A stretch of 64,000 bases of DNA from an uncultured Flavobacteriaceae bacterium (GTDB lineage Bacteria; Bacteroidota; Bacteroidia; Flavobacteriales; Flavobacteriaceae), in contig CANMSI010000002.1 of NCBI GenBank assembly GCA_947500575.1, positions 620,001 through 684,000 on the forward strand. Direction: 5' to 3'. Shown here piece by piece: positions 27,427-34,870 of this stretch; position 1 is the first letter of the stretch; every line of letters begins with the position of its first letter. A model generated the notes under the pieces. It saw only the letters and a list, made by a program, of their open reading frames with translations. It did no database searches and was not told where the DNA came from. A program made the translations under genes and the position numbers.

Positions 27427-28166
27427 TTTTTGATCTGAATTTGATGTTTGGGTAATTCTTTAGAAAGATACATCAATATTTCTAGAGCTGAAGGCGTATC
27501 CCCATGAACACAATAGGTATCTGCTAAGATGGAAATACTTTCGCCAGTAACCGTTACTACTTCTTGATCGCGGGCTATTTTAACCAGATGTTCTAATACT
27601 TCTTTTGGCTTTTCTATTAATGCCTTTGGCAACCTTCTGGATACCAAGCTTAAATCGGAATTATAACTTCTATCAGCAAATGCCTCTCTCTTCACCAAAT
27701 ACCCTTGATTTAAAGCCATTTTTTCTATTACGGAATTATAAGGTATATATACATAAGCGTTTCTTTTATAAGGAGCAATAGCTTTCAGGAAAATCGAAGC
27801 TAATGCCACATCTTTGGCCACATTGTTATAAAGAGCACCATGAGGTTTTATATGATGTAGTGGAACTCCTTCAGCATCTAATACCGATATCAAGCTTGCA
27901 ATTTGTTCTTGGATACTTTGCAACAAAATATCGTCTTCAATTTGCATGGATACCCTCCCGAAATTAATGGGATCAGGATAAGAAGGGTGCGCTCCTACTT
28001 TTATAGCATGCAATTTAGCGATGCGTACTACTTCTTGCATACTTTGCGTATTTCCTGCATGCCCTCCGCATGCAATATTGCAAGAAGAAATAAAAGGCAA
28101 TATCTGAGTTTCATTACCTATTCCCTCTCCTACATCACAATTAATATCAATACCTATTTGCTTCAA
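27423..28166 (-). CDS. pxpA: 5-oxoprolinase subunit PxpA (LamB/YcsF family)
   Basis: The 247-residue protein has the LamB/YcsF signature: IDINCDVGEGIGNE at the N-terminus, SCNIACGGHAGN, GAHPSYPD, then HIKPHGALYN. These Asp and His residues probably form the active site of the subunit. With PxpB and PxpC it hydrolyses 5-oxoproline to glutamate using ATP. The start lies 11 bases after the transporter gene, so the transporter and the enzyme are probably made together. Confidence 0.92.
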   Translation of the reverse strand: MKQIGIDINCDVGEGIGNETQILPFISSCNIACGGHAGNTQSMQEVVRIAKLHAIKVGAHPSYPDPINFGRVSMQIEDDILLQSIQEQIASLISVLDAEGVPLHHIKPHGALYNNVAKDVALASIFLKAIAPYKRNAYVYIPYNSVIEKMALNQGYLVKREAFADRSYNSDLSLVSRRLPKALIEKPKEVLEHLVKIARDQEVVTVTGESISILADTYCVHGDTPSALEILMYLSKELPKHQIQIKK

Positions 28167-28177
28167 GGCTTCATCTA

Positions 28178-29371
28178 TTAAAAAATACCAAAAACTTTTA
28201 AAATACTTCGCAAGCCCAACAAAACAGACAAACTAATAATGATAATTCCCGTCATGTTTTGAAAAACTGTGTTCTTGTATTTCCCAAGTACAGCAGTTTT
28301 ATTTACTACCCATAATAGAAAAATAGCAATAAAAGGCAATAAAATACCATTGGCTACTTGGGCAAACTTTATAATTTCTATTGGTTTTATATCAAAGGAA
28401 AGGAAAAACACACCTAATCCTAATATAAAGATCCAAACGCTTCTGAATTTAAAATCTTTTAACCCAGCTTGCCAACCAAAACAACTATTCACTACATAGG
28501 CTGCTGCAAGTGGTGCGGTAATGGCAGAGGTAATACCTGCTGCAAATAATCCAATACCCATAAAGTACTTAGCACTATCACCATACAAAGGCTCTAAGCC
28601 TTTTGCTAAATCTAATGCACTCGAAATTTCGCCTCCTTTAATTGTAGAAGCTGCCACTATTACCGCCATAGATACAAGTCCGCCCAAAGCAATGGCAATG
28701 AAGGTATCTTTCCTTGCCGTATTTAAATCGTCAATATGTTTCCACTTTTCACTCACCAAAGAAGCATGTAAGAACAAGTTATAAGGAACTACGGTGGTAC
28801 CCACCAAAGCAATAATGGTTAGGATACTATCTTGAGGGATACTAGGAACTAATAATCCTTTTAGAATTCCTATCAGGTTTGGTTTGGTGATAATTGCGGT
28901 CACCAAAAAGGAAAGACTCATTAGAATCACTAAAGAAACCAACACACGTTCCAATATTTTATAATTACCAATATAGAGCAACACAAAGGCTAAAACTCCT
29001 ATGACTAGGGGGTAGAAATTGCTAAATTTGGTTCCAAATAAGGCTTCCAATCCCAAAGTAGCACCTCCTATATTACCCGCCTCATATGCCGCATTTCCCA
29101 AGACGATAGCACTTAATATAAGACCCAATACGAGGTATTTTGATACTTTGTTGGGCAACGCCGCTTTAATTACTTCGGCCAATCCTTTTTGAGTTACTAT
29201 GCCTAGGCGAGCAGCCATTTCTTGTAAAACCAAAGTTGCAATTATAGAAAGTAACATAGCCCATAACAATGCATATCCAAAAGAGACACCTGCCAAAGTA
29301 CAGGCGGTTACTGTACCTGGCCCTATAAAGGCAGCCGCTACTAAAACACCAGGTCCTATTTTTTTAAACAT
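28178..29371 (-). CDS. Nramp-fold transporter with altered metal site, likely tied to 5-oxoproline use
   Basis: The 397-residue protein has about 11 membrane segments and clear Nramp similarity. The first segment should carry DPGN, which binds the metal ion, but here reads GPGT (residues 17-20). The sixth should read GATVMPHN, but here reads GTTVVPYN (191-198), so the metal-liganding Met and the following His are also changed. Transport of Mn or Fe is therefore unlikely. Related transporters (YcsG type) sit beside pxpA in other bacteria. An organic substrate such as 5-oxoproline fits the operon, but this is inference. It lies 11 bases before pxpA and 26 bases after the DUF2891 gene. Confidence 0.82.
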   Translation of the reverse strand: MFKKIGPGVLVAAAFIGPGTVTACTLAGVSFGYALLWAMLLSIIATLVLQEMAARLGIVTQKGLAEVIKAALPNKVSKYLVLGLILSAIVLGNAAYEAGNIGGATLGLEALFGTKFSNFYPLVIGVLAFVLLYIGNYKILERVLVSLVILMSLSFLVTAIITKPNLIGILKGLLVPSIPQDSILTIIALVGTTVVPYNLFLHASLVSEKWKHIDDLNTARKDTFIAIALGGLVSMAVIVAASTIKGGEISSALDLAKGLEPLYGDSAKYFMGIGLFAAGITSAITAPLAAAYVVNSCFGWQAGLKDFKFRSVWIFILGLGVFFLSFDIKPIEIIKFAQVANGILLPFIAIFLLWVVNKTAVLGKYKNTVFQNMTGIIIISLSVLLGLRSILKVFGIF

Positions 29372-29397
29372 CTTATATTTGTTACTTTACTTTACTT

Positions 29398-30501
29398 TTA
29401 ATTGACACTTTTTAAAGCGTATAGTGCAAAACTTCCTAGCCAGTGGGTACCACTATAGTTATCATCTACCAAATTCGGTAACGAATATTGCATATGTTCG
29501 TCTGCAATTTTGTTTAAGTGACCATACTCTGGTAGAGTTTCGGCAATACCGTATAAACACCAAGCCCTACTAAAATTAAGTCCATCTAAATGCACTAGCT
29601 TCCCATCTGTCCTATCCGTTACTCTTCCTGGTTCTAAAGCAAATGATTCCTCAGTTAATTGTGGTAGAAAGTTGATGAACCATTCTCTAAACACTTTAGG
29701 TGTATATATTTTACGTGCTAAATTTGCTTCTTCCAAACAAGGAGATAAAAAATCAAATCCGCTAGGTTCCCATGACAAGGGGCATGCTGTATCTTGTGTA
29801 TAAAAGCGATCAAAACTTCCTTTGATAGCATCTTTTAATACTTCCTTACGCAGCGTATGCGCATAATCCCAAGCCAGGGATAAGCCAAAAGCCGTATTGC
29901 TATGTTCCCCTACTCTAATTGGATATTGAAGTTTGGGTAAAAAATCAATATAGGCTTTAGCAATAAGATCTGTAAGAGGTTGCAAGTTAGCTTCTAAATC
30001 TCTGGCTAAGGGATCATCCCAAGTATGTAGTTCTTCTGCTAACTTTAGTACCCAAGCCCATCCATACGTGCGCTCATACGAACTATTTCCTACTTTATTG
30101 AAATAAGCTACTTCTGCAGAGATATGCTGTTTAGACATATTTTCTACCAAACGCTGTCTAATGGTAGCTGCTTGGTTCAAACTTGGATATTTCTTCAGTA
30201 ATGCCACCAAAGACCAATGCCCATGTACCGAAGAATGCCAATCAAAACACCCATAAAAGGCAGGGTGTAGTTCTTTTGGATTCCCTATATGTGTTGAATC
30301 ATTTAAAGTTTGTCCTAATCTGTTTGGGTATTCTACTTGCATACATTCCAATGGTAAACTTGCCAAACGATTGGCTTGGGCAAAAGAAAGTGAAGGGGCC
30401 TCCCTCTTGGTTGAATCTACATGGACAGAAGTATGTGCCTCTTTACAACCTATATATAATGTTATAATAAGAACCGTAATAATGACTTTTTTTGTTTGCA
30501 T
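29398..30501 (-). CDS. DUF2891 lipoprotein
   Basis: The 367-residue protein matches DUF2891: ELHPAFYGCFDWHSSVHGHWSL, YGWAWVLKLAEEL, the EHSNTAFGLSLAWDYA region and a C-terminal YSGTHWLGSFALYAL. The N-terminus has a lipoprotein signal ending near LYIGC (Cys at about 19), so it should be anchored on the envelope. The domain looks all-helical, as in alpha/alpha toroid sugar or cell-wall enzymes, and conserved His, Asp and Trp residues suggest an active site, but no activity is established to my knowledge. It lies upstream of the pxp operon on the same strand and may share its transcript. Confidence 0.82.
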   Translation of the reverse strand: MQTKKVIITVLIITLYIGCKEAHTSVHVDSTKREAPSLSFAQANRLASLPLECMQVEYPNRLGQTLNDSTHIGNPKELHPAFYGCFDWHSSVHGHWSLVALLKKYPSLNQAATIRQRLVENMSKQHISAEVAYFNKVGNSSYERTYGWAWVLKLAEELHTWDDPLARDLEANLQPLTDLIAKAYIDFLPKLQYPIRVGEHSNTAFGLSLAWDYAHTLRKEVLKDAIKGSFDRFYTQDTACPLSWEPSGFDFLSPCLEEANLARKIYTPKVFREWFINFLPQLTEESFALEPGRVTDRTDGKLVHLDGLNFSRAWCLYGIAETLPEYGHLNKIADEHMQYSLPNLVDDNYSGTHWLGSFALYALKSVN

Positions 30502-30610
30502 GGAATAATGCCTTTTTTGAGAATTTTAATTACTAATAGTAAATATAGAGGTTCGCAATCGAATCTAAGTTTATGCTTCAAAAATTTTATCGACGAACGT
30601 CACTCAAAAG

Positions 30611-30645
30611 TGCATTTCATCTAAAAATTTGCATTTCGTCTAAAA
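30611..30645. repeat. tandem operator-like direct repeat, TGCATTTCrTCTAAAA twice
   Basis: TGCATTTCATCTAAAA at 30611-30626 and TGCATTTCGTCTAAAA at 30630-30645 differ at one base and are 19 bases apart, start to start. They lie in the 226-base region between the divergent DUF2891 gene and the gene at 30728, about 50 bases ahead of a TATATTTA box (30695-30702). Two nearly identical sites on the same helix face are typical of a dimeric regulator. LytTR-type response regulators bind such direct repeats, but the family here is a guess. Confidence 0.6.
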
Positions 30646-30727
30646 GAAGGGTGTCATACATCGATAGGTTATACTATTCCAAAAAACACAGGGTTATATT
30701 TATCCCAAATCAAAATTAACCTACTTA

Positions 30728-31171
30728 ATGACCTGTTTAGAATGTAACACATCGCTTAGCTATATTGACCATAAACGCTCCATGGATTTTTTTGGAGTTG
30801 AGTTGTGTCAGCAGCATCAAAAGCGAATGGAGAAATTAATTGAGAAAAATAATACTCCCCCAGAGGCTATTCAATTGTATTATGGCCTAAAAGACGCGGG
30901 AATTAATCCCATGATGGAATGGTGGGACGGAAAGAAGTCCGTTGACCTTGCCATCTCTAGGGTAAAACTCAATATTGAAATTGACACGGAATATCATATG
31001 ATAACGCATGAACAAGCCATCAATGATTTAGAAGAGGCCATGCATTCATTTAAAAATGGTTTTACTACCATTCGTATTCCACATGTTCTAGTAAAATATT
31101 ACCTCAAAGAGACCGTGAATAATATTCTTGGTATTGTTGAGGGATTAAGAGAAAATATTAAGGCGATATAG
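30728..31171 (+). CDS. zinc-finger plus DUF559-like nuclease-fold protein
   Basis: The 147-residue protein has an N-terminal Cys/His cluster (C3, C6, C27, H30), likely a zinc ribbon. The C-terminal part reads VDLAISRVKLNIEIDTEYH (D73, E84, D86, H90), which closely follows the PD-(D/E)XK-like pattern of DUF559 and Vsr-related nucleases (VDF, then IEIDGxxH). Later comes FKNGFTTIRIPHVLV, similar to the DUF559 segment with a conserved arginine after a turn. A nucleic-acid cleaving or binding role is inference. It stands alone, downstream of the tandem repeats at 30611-30645. Confidence 0.6.
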   Translation: MTCLECNTSLSYIDHKRSMDFFGVELCQQHQKRMEKLIEKNNTPPEAIQLYYGLKDAGINPMMEWWDGKKSVDLAISRVKLNIEIDTEYHMITHEQAINDLEEAMHSFKNGFTTIRIPHVLVKYYLKETVNNILGIVEGLRENIKAI

Positions 31172-31222
31172 CTTTTATTAGCTATGGCAAGTCGTTTCCA
31201 TCCCCCCTAAAAACAAAAGGAA

Positions 31223-31516
31223 ATGAATAGTATTAAAGATCACATCGAAGTATCGTATCGTATCAGCATAACTATTCTGGTACTATTAACTGTAGCAATT
31301 TTAGCAGTTATCTGGGTAAACAGCATAGAGCTCGCCCGCCTTATGTTCAAATTACCTGTGGTAAGTTCTGGAATTCTAGGCTGTGTTGGCACGGCCTTAT
31401 TGGTGAAGGGCAATAAAGAACCCATGACAGAAAAAAAGATCATAGCCCTCACCGTTAATTTAGGAATGGTACTCCTATGCTGCGTTATTGTATTCGTGAA
31501 CCTCTTAGATAGTTAA
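31223..31516 (+). CDS. small membrane protein, 97 aa
   Basis: No family is recognised. Three hydrophobic segments are visible (about 14-32, 44-58 and 73-94), with charged ends, so it should sit in the inner membrane. The ATG at 31223 follows an aggaa-type purine stretch, fair for this genome. It lies 51 bases after the nuclease-like gene and about 100 bases before another membrane protein, with a long hairpin in between. Confidence 0.55.
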   Translation: MNSIKDHIEVSYRISITILVLLTVAILAVIWVNSIELARLMFKLPVVSSGILGCVGTALLVKGNKEPMTEKKIIALTVNLGMVLLCCVIVFVNLLDS

Positions 31517-31539
31517 AAAATAATTCATACCAATATTGA

Positions 31540-31588
31540 ACAAATACTTCTTCCGAGAAGCATATGCCTCTTGGGAAGAAGTGTTTGT
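31540..31588 (+). repeat. long imperfect hairpin between two membrane-protein genes
   Basis: A 15-base arm at 31540-31554 pairs with 31574-31588 (one G-T pair), and after one unpaired base an inner 9-bp stem centred on GCATATGC continues to the middle (one G-T pair, one mismatch). Almost no loop remains. It is not followed by a clear T-run, so it is a weak terminator candidate; an RNA processing site or a small palindromic repeat element is also possible. Confidence 0.6.
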
Positions 31589-31617
31589 ATGAAATTCATT
31601 TGACCTTAAACTAAACC

Positions 31618-32169
31618 ATGGAAAACCAAACAGAACAATCATCAAATTCGACCACTAATAACGAAGAAAGTGGAAAAGTAGTTTCTTTAAATCAGCGGAA
31701 ATTAGACCGTTTTATGGAGAAATTACGTCAAGAACAAAACTTACCTATGGGCGTTATAGCAGGGCTTATTGCAGCACTGGTAGGTGCGCTTTTATGGGCG
31801 GCTATTACCATTGCCACCGAGTATCAAATTGGTTATATGGCAGTCGCCATTGGCTTTTTGGTAGGCTTTACCATGCGATTTGCAGGAAAAGGGATTGATC
31901 AAATTTTTGGAGTCATTGGTGCTGTTTTAGCACTCCTTGGCTGCCTCTTAGGAAACTTTTTCACAATCATTGGTTTTGTAGCCAATACTGAAAATTTAGG
32001 TTACCTAGAAACCTTATCTATGTTAGACTTTGCAATGATTCCCGATATAATGATGGAGTCTTTTAGTCCTATCGACTTACTCTTTTATGGTATTGCGATA
32101 TACGAAGGATATAAACTAGCTTTTAGACCCATTACAGACGAGGAGCTCATAGACAACGCCACGGAATAA
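31618..32169 (+). CDS. membrane protein, 183 aa, unknown function
   Basis: The first 40 residues are polar and charged. Then come about four hydrophobic segments: about 42-66, 71-87, 99-120 and a weaker one near 158-170. The pattern of a soluble N-terminus followed by a Gly-rich membrane bundle is seen in many uncharacterised Bacteroidota proteins, and I cannot assign a role. The gene ends 14 bases before a strong bidirectional terminator. Confidence 0.6.
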   Translation: MENQTEQSSNSTTNNEESGKVVSLNQRKLDRFMEKLRQEQNLPMGVIAGLIAALVGALLWAAITIATEYQIGYMAVAIGFLVGFTMRFAGKGIDQIFGVIGAVLALLGCLLGNFFTIIGFVANTENLGYLETLSMLDFAMIPDIMMESFSPIDLLFYGIAIYEGYKLAFRPITDEELIDNATE

Positions 32170-32183
32170 GATTACTTTCAAAC

Positions 32184-32213
32184 AAAAAAGGCAGCTTAAC
32201 GCTGCCTTTTTTT
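32184..32213. terminator. bidirectional intrinsic terminator
   Basis: GGCAGC/GCTGCC with a 5-base loop is flanked by A6 on the left and T7 on the right, so it works in both directions. It serves the convergent genes ending at 32169 (plus) and 32230 (minus). Confidence 0.88.
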
Positions 32214-32229
32214 ATATCATTTTTGCGTC

Positions 32230-32559
32230 TTACGAATTGTCTACTATAGATGCATCTGGTGCATTCTTAGCAACCGAAGCAATACCATTATTCATTGCAG
32301 AAGTACTAGAATACATTTCACTTTTTCCAATTACTTGACCGTTAGAAGCCTTCAAATTGAAGTAAGGACTTCCGTTTTTGGCTGTATTTCTTTCAAACTT
32401 ACTATCGTCCTGTGAGTTGGTGCGTACAGAAGCAATCCCATTCTCACATGCAGACTTGGCCTTATACCCTTCACTACTCAAGATTACCTGACCGTTTCTT
32501 GCTTTTAAATTAAACCTGAACTCGCCACGCTTATCCTTTTTAATTTCAAATTTACCCAT
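32230..32559 (-). CDS. YegP/DUF1508 family protein
   Basis: The 109-residue protein consists of two DUF1508 repeats: FEIKKDKRGEFRFNLKARNG (about 4-23) with GQVILSSEGYKAKSACENGI after it, and KNGSPYFNLKASNGQVIGKS with a matching SAMNNGI end. Two-repeat YegP proteins are small, soluble and widespread, with no established function; some are linked to stress. The start is supported by the first repeat beginning right after MG. A TATGTTTG promoter-like element lies about 54 bases upstream. Confidence 0.9.
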   Translation of the reverse strand: MGKFEIKKDKRGEFRFNLKARNGQVILSSEGYKAKSACENGIASVRTNSQDDSKFERNTAKNGSPYFNLKASNGQVIGKSEMYSSTSAMNNGIASVAKNAPDASIVDNS

Positions 32560-32612
32560 AATGTTAATTGTTTTTTATATCCACCTAAAATTACAATTAA
32601 TCTTAAGAAAAT

Positions 32613-32620
32613 CAAACATA
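32613..32620 (-). promoter_or_regulatory. candidate -7 element of yegP (TATGTTTG)
   Basis: The minus-strand octamer TATGTTTG fits TAnnTTTG exactly and sits 54 bases upstream of the yegP start. A clear -33 TTG at the usual spacing is not present. Confidence 0.4.
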
Positions 32621-32715
32621 AGTATTAAACATCCTTAGGTATTAACAGACCAGCGCCATATTTAGGCTACTATTCCTAAGGTATAAATTCTATAAAAACG
32701 ATATTGTTAAATGGC

Positions 32716-32742
32716 AAAAATCCCCATTGATAGGGATTTTTT
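32716..32742. terminator. terminator-like hairpin upstream of the 32810 gene
   Basis: AAAAATCCC/GGGATTTTT forms a 9-bp stem with an 8-base loop and a terminal T. No gene end lies just before it on either strand, so it may act in a 5' leader or be a relic. It falls inside the false N-terminal extension from the ATG at 32711. Confidence 0.5.
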
Positions 32743-32809
32743 CATCTTTAAAACACCACTACCTTTCTCCCAAATATCTTTTTATAAGGAACTGTACAAA
32801 GAAAGTAGT

Positions 32810-33379
32810 ATGTCGAATTCAGAATCTACCTTTTCCAAAATAATTGTAGGGGTGTCAGTACCCGTCCTTTCAACCATTATTTTGGTGTATTTTGGTTTTA
32901 AATCTGGAGATGATTCAAAATCCAATGAAAACGGAAAATCACCTCAGACAGAAACCAATTTTACCCCGTCAACAGATGAAGGAAAAAAAACCAACTATCA
33001 ACAGCCAACTGCGAATGTACAAACTCCACCTCCAGCCTTTAAACCAGCAGTTTTTGGCAAATACATGGGAAGTTGCTACAACGAAACTGTGATGCAAGAA
33101 GCACAGGTTATTCTTACTATAGAACATCTAGCTTCCGGAAAAGTAGTAGGTAGCATTCATATTTATGGTTTGTTAGCCGGAACAAATAAGTTCGAAGGTT
33201 TTTTAGATGGGAATGAACTTTCATTTACCACCAGAGAAGTCGCAACATCTGTACAAATCACATGGGAAGGGATTGTAGAAGGAAATATGATCTATGGCGA
33301 TTATTTCGTATCCATGCCCGAAGTTTATAAAATGCAGGGTTATACAGATCAATATGGCACTTGGAGTGTTTCCAAATAA
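32810..33379 (+). CDS. membrane-anchored beta-rich protein, unknown function
   Basis: I start the gene at the ATG at 32810 (189 residues), because an earlier ATG at 32711 would place a terminator-like hairpin in the coding sequence and a poor N-terminus before the signal anchor. Residues about 10-27 form a membrane anchor, followed by a polar Ser/Thr/Pro/Gln-rich linker (about 30-85). The C-terminal 100 residues are a compact beta domain with repeated strands (KYMGSCYNE, KVVGSIHIYG, NKFEGFLDGNELSF, GTWSV), like small lipocalin-like or beta-sandwich domains. No family is recognised. Confidence 0.6.
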   Translation: MSNSESTFSKIIVGVSVPVLSTIILVYFGFKSGDDSKSNENGKSPQTETNFTPSTDEGKKTNYQQPTANVQTPPPAFKPAVFGKYMGSCYNETVMQEAQVILTIEHLASGKVVGSIHIYGLLAGTNKFEGFLDGNELSFTTREVATSVQITWEGIVEGNMIYGDYFVSMPEVYKMQGYTDQYGTWSVSK

Positions 33380-33449
33380 GTATTTTTTTAAACCGCTCAT
33401 TATTTCCATTCAACAAATATTTGTAACTTAATTCCATAACTAACACATT

Positions 33450-34562
33450 ATGAAGAATACAGATAGAAGACAATGGCTTAAAACCATCGGTCTATCAGGC
33501 GGATTTGTACTTATGGGCGGATTGGAAGGTTTGGCCATGTCTGGCGGTCAAACTGATGTAATCAATAACGAGATTGCCAAATTAAATTCCAATGAAAATC
33601 CCTTTGGTCCCTCTGCACGAGTGCGAAAAGCCATTAGCAATAGTTTTGATATGGCTTGCCGTTATCCATATCAATCTTTGAGAAGTCTTGTGGATATGAT
33701 TGCTGAAAAAGAAGGGGTAAGCAGTAAGCATATTGTAATAACTGGAGGTTCTACTGAAGGATTAAAAGCAGTAGGGCTCACTTACGGACTTAAAGGAGGA
33801 GAACTAATTGCGGCCGACCCAACATTCCAGTCCATGCTTCGATATGCAGAGAATTTCGGTGCTTACGTACATCGAGTGCCGGTTAGAAAGGATATGGGAC
33901 ATGATTTGGAAGCCATGGCAAAACGGGTTACTAATAAAACCCGACTTATTTTTGTTTGTAATCCAAACAATCCCACGGGAACACTGATTCAAAAAAATAA
34001 GTTAAAAGATTTCTGCACCTCAGTAGACGATAAGGCAGTGGTTTTTAGTGATGAGGCTTATTATGACTTCATCACCGAACCAGAATATCCTTCCATGGTA
34101 AGTTTGGTTAAAGAAGGCCGGAATGTTATCGTTTCCAAAACCTTTTCAAAGGTATTTGGAATGGCAGGTTTGCGCATCGGGTATATGATAGCACGACCTG
34201 ATATTGCAAACCGACTTAAAGCAAGCGTTATGGCCAACACCAATATTTTAGCCATTGAAGCAGCAAAAGAAGCCCTAAGAGATACGGAGTTTTATAAGTT
34301 TAGTATTGCTAAAACCATAGAAGCCAAAAAGCTTATTTATGACACTTTAGATACCTTGGGATTAGAATATATACCATCACATACGAATTTCGTATTCTTT
34401 AAATCTGGTCGTCATATAAGTGAACTTCAAAAACAAATGTTAGCAGAAAAGGTAATGATTGGTAGACCTTTCCCTCCCTTCTATGACTGGGCTAGAATTA
34501 GCACAGGTACCATAGCAGATGTAGAACGTTTTGGAGATGCTCTAAAGAAAGTACTAAGCTAA
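33450..34562 (+). CDS. HisC-like PLP aminotransferase with Tat signal peptide
   Basis: The 370-residue protein has a twin-arginine signal (TDRRQWLKTIGLSGGFVLMGG, R6-R7), so a folded, cofactor-loaded enzyme should be exported. The fold-type I aminotransferase core follows: NPNNPTGT at 171-178, DEAYYD at 201-206, the PLP Lys K234 in KTFSKVFGMAGLRIG, and a C-terminal Arg that binds the substrate carboxylate. It is nearest to histidinol-phosphate aminotransferases, but is not in a his operon. A periplasmic aminotransferase is unusual. Its amino acid substrate is unknown. Confidence 0.82.
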   Translation: MKNTDRRQWLKTIGLSGGFVLMGGLEGLAMSGGQTDVINNEIAKLNSNENPFGPSARVRKAISNSFDMACRYPYQSLRSLVDMIAEKEGVSSKHIVITGGSTEGLKAVGLTYGLKGGELIAADPTFQSMLRYAENFGAYVHRVPVRKDMGHDLEAMAKRVTNKTRLIFVCNPNNPTGTLIQKNKLKDFCTSVDDKAVVFSDEAYYDFITEPEYPSMVSLVKEGRNVIVSKTFSKVFGMAGLRIGYMIARPDIANRLKASVMANTNILAIEAAKEALRDTEFYKFSIAKTIEAKKLIYDTLDTLGLEYIPSHTNFVFFKSGRHISELQKQMLAEKVMIGRPFPPFYDWARISTGTIADVERFGDALKKVLS

Positions 34563-34618
34563 ATTTGGGGTTATTTTACTAGATCTGTATACCACTACAA
34601 TCCTATCGTATCGCAAGC

Positions 34619-34762
34619 ATGTTATACCTAATTTTTATCCTACTTTTCGCACCAGCATTAATCAAAGCAATTTTTGCTATTATTTCTGATCGTAAAAAAC
34701 GGACAAGAGCAGCAAAAAGATTAAAAAGACTGCAAGAAAAAGAGTATCATAAAAATCAATAA
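34619..34762 (+). CDS. small membrane protein, 47 aa
   Basis: An ATG at 34619 opens a 47-codon frame ending at TAA 34762. The product begins with a hydrophobic helix (LYLIFILLFAPALIKAIFAI) and ends in a very basic tail (KKRTRAAKRLKRLQEKEY), the plan of a single-span membrane peptide with a cytoplasmic C-terminus. It lies 56 bases after the aminotransferase gene. Coding is supported only by this clear amphipathic design and by the absence of another frame. Confidence 0.5.
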   Translation: MLYLIFILLFAPALIKAIFAIISDRKKRTRAAKRLKRLQEKEYHKNQ

Positions 34763-34769
34763 CATCATA

Positions 34770-34797
34770 TTGCGGATTAACAATTAGCGTAGTTTTG
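34770..34797 (+). promoter_or_regulatory. candidate promoter for the lipoprotein gene at 34871
   Basis: TTG at 34770-34772 is followed after 17 bases by TAGTTTTG (34790-34797), an exact match to TAnnTTTG. The start of transcription would lie about 70 bases ahead of the ATG at 34871. Confidence 0.5.
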
Positions 34798-34870
34798 GGT
34801 TTGACATGGCTTCTTTGGTGCAATAAAGTATCGATTATTAACGTTACTTTATCTCTAAAAACAACACGCC

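Noticed and set aside
32711-32809. Upstream start of the membrane-anchored protein gene
   Set aside because: The extension is unlike a signal anchor and contains a 9-bp hairpin with T-run; the ATG at 32810 begins just before the membrane segment.
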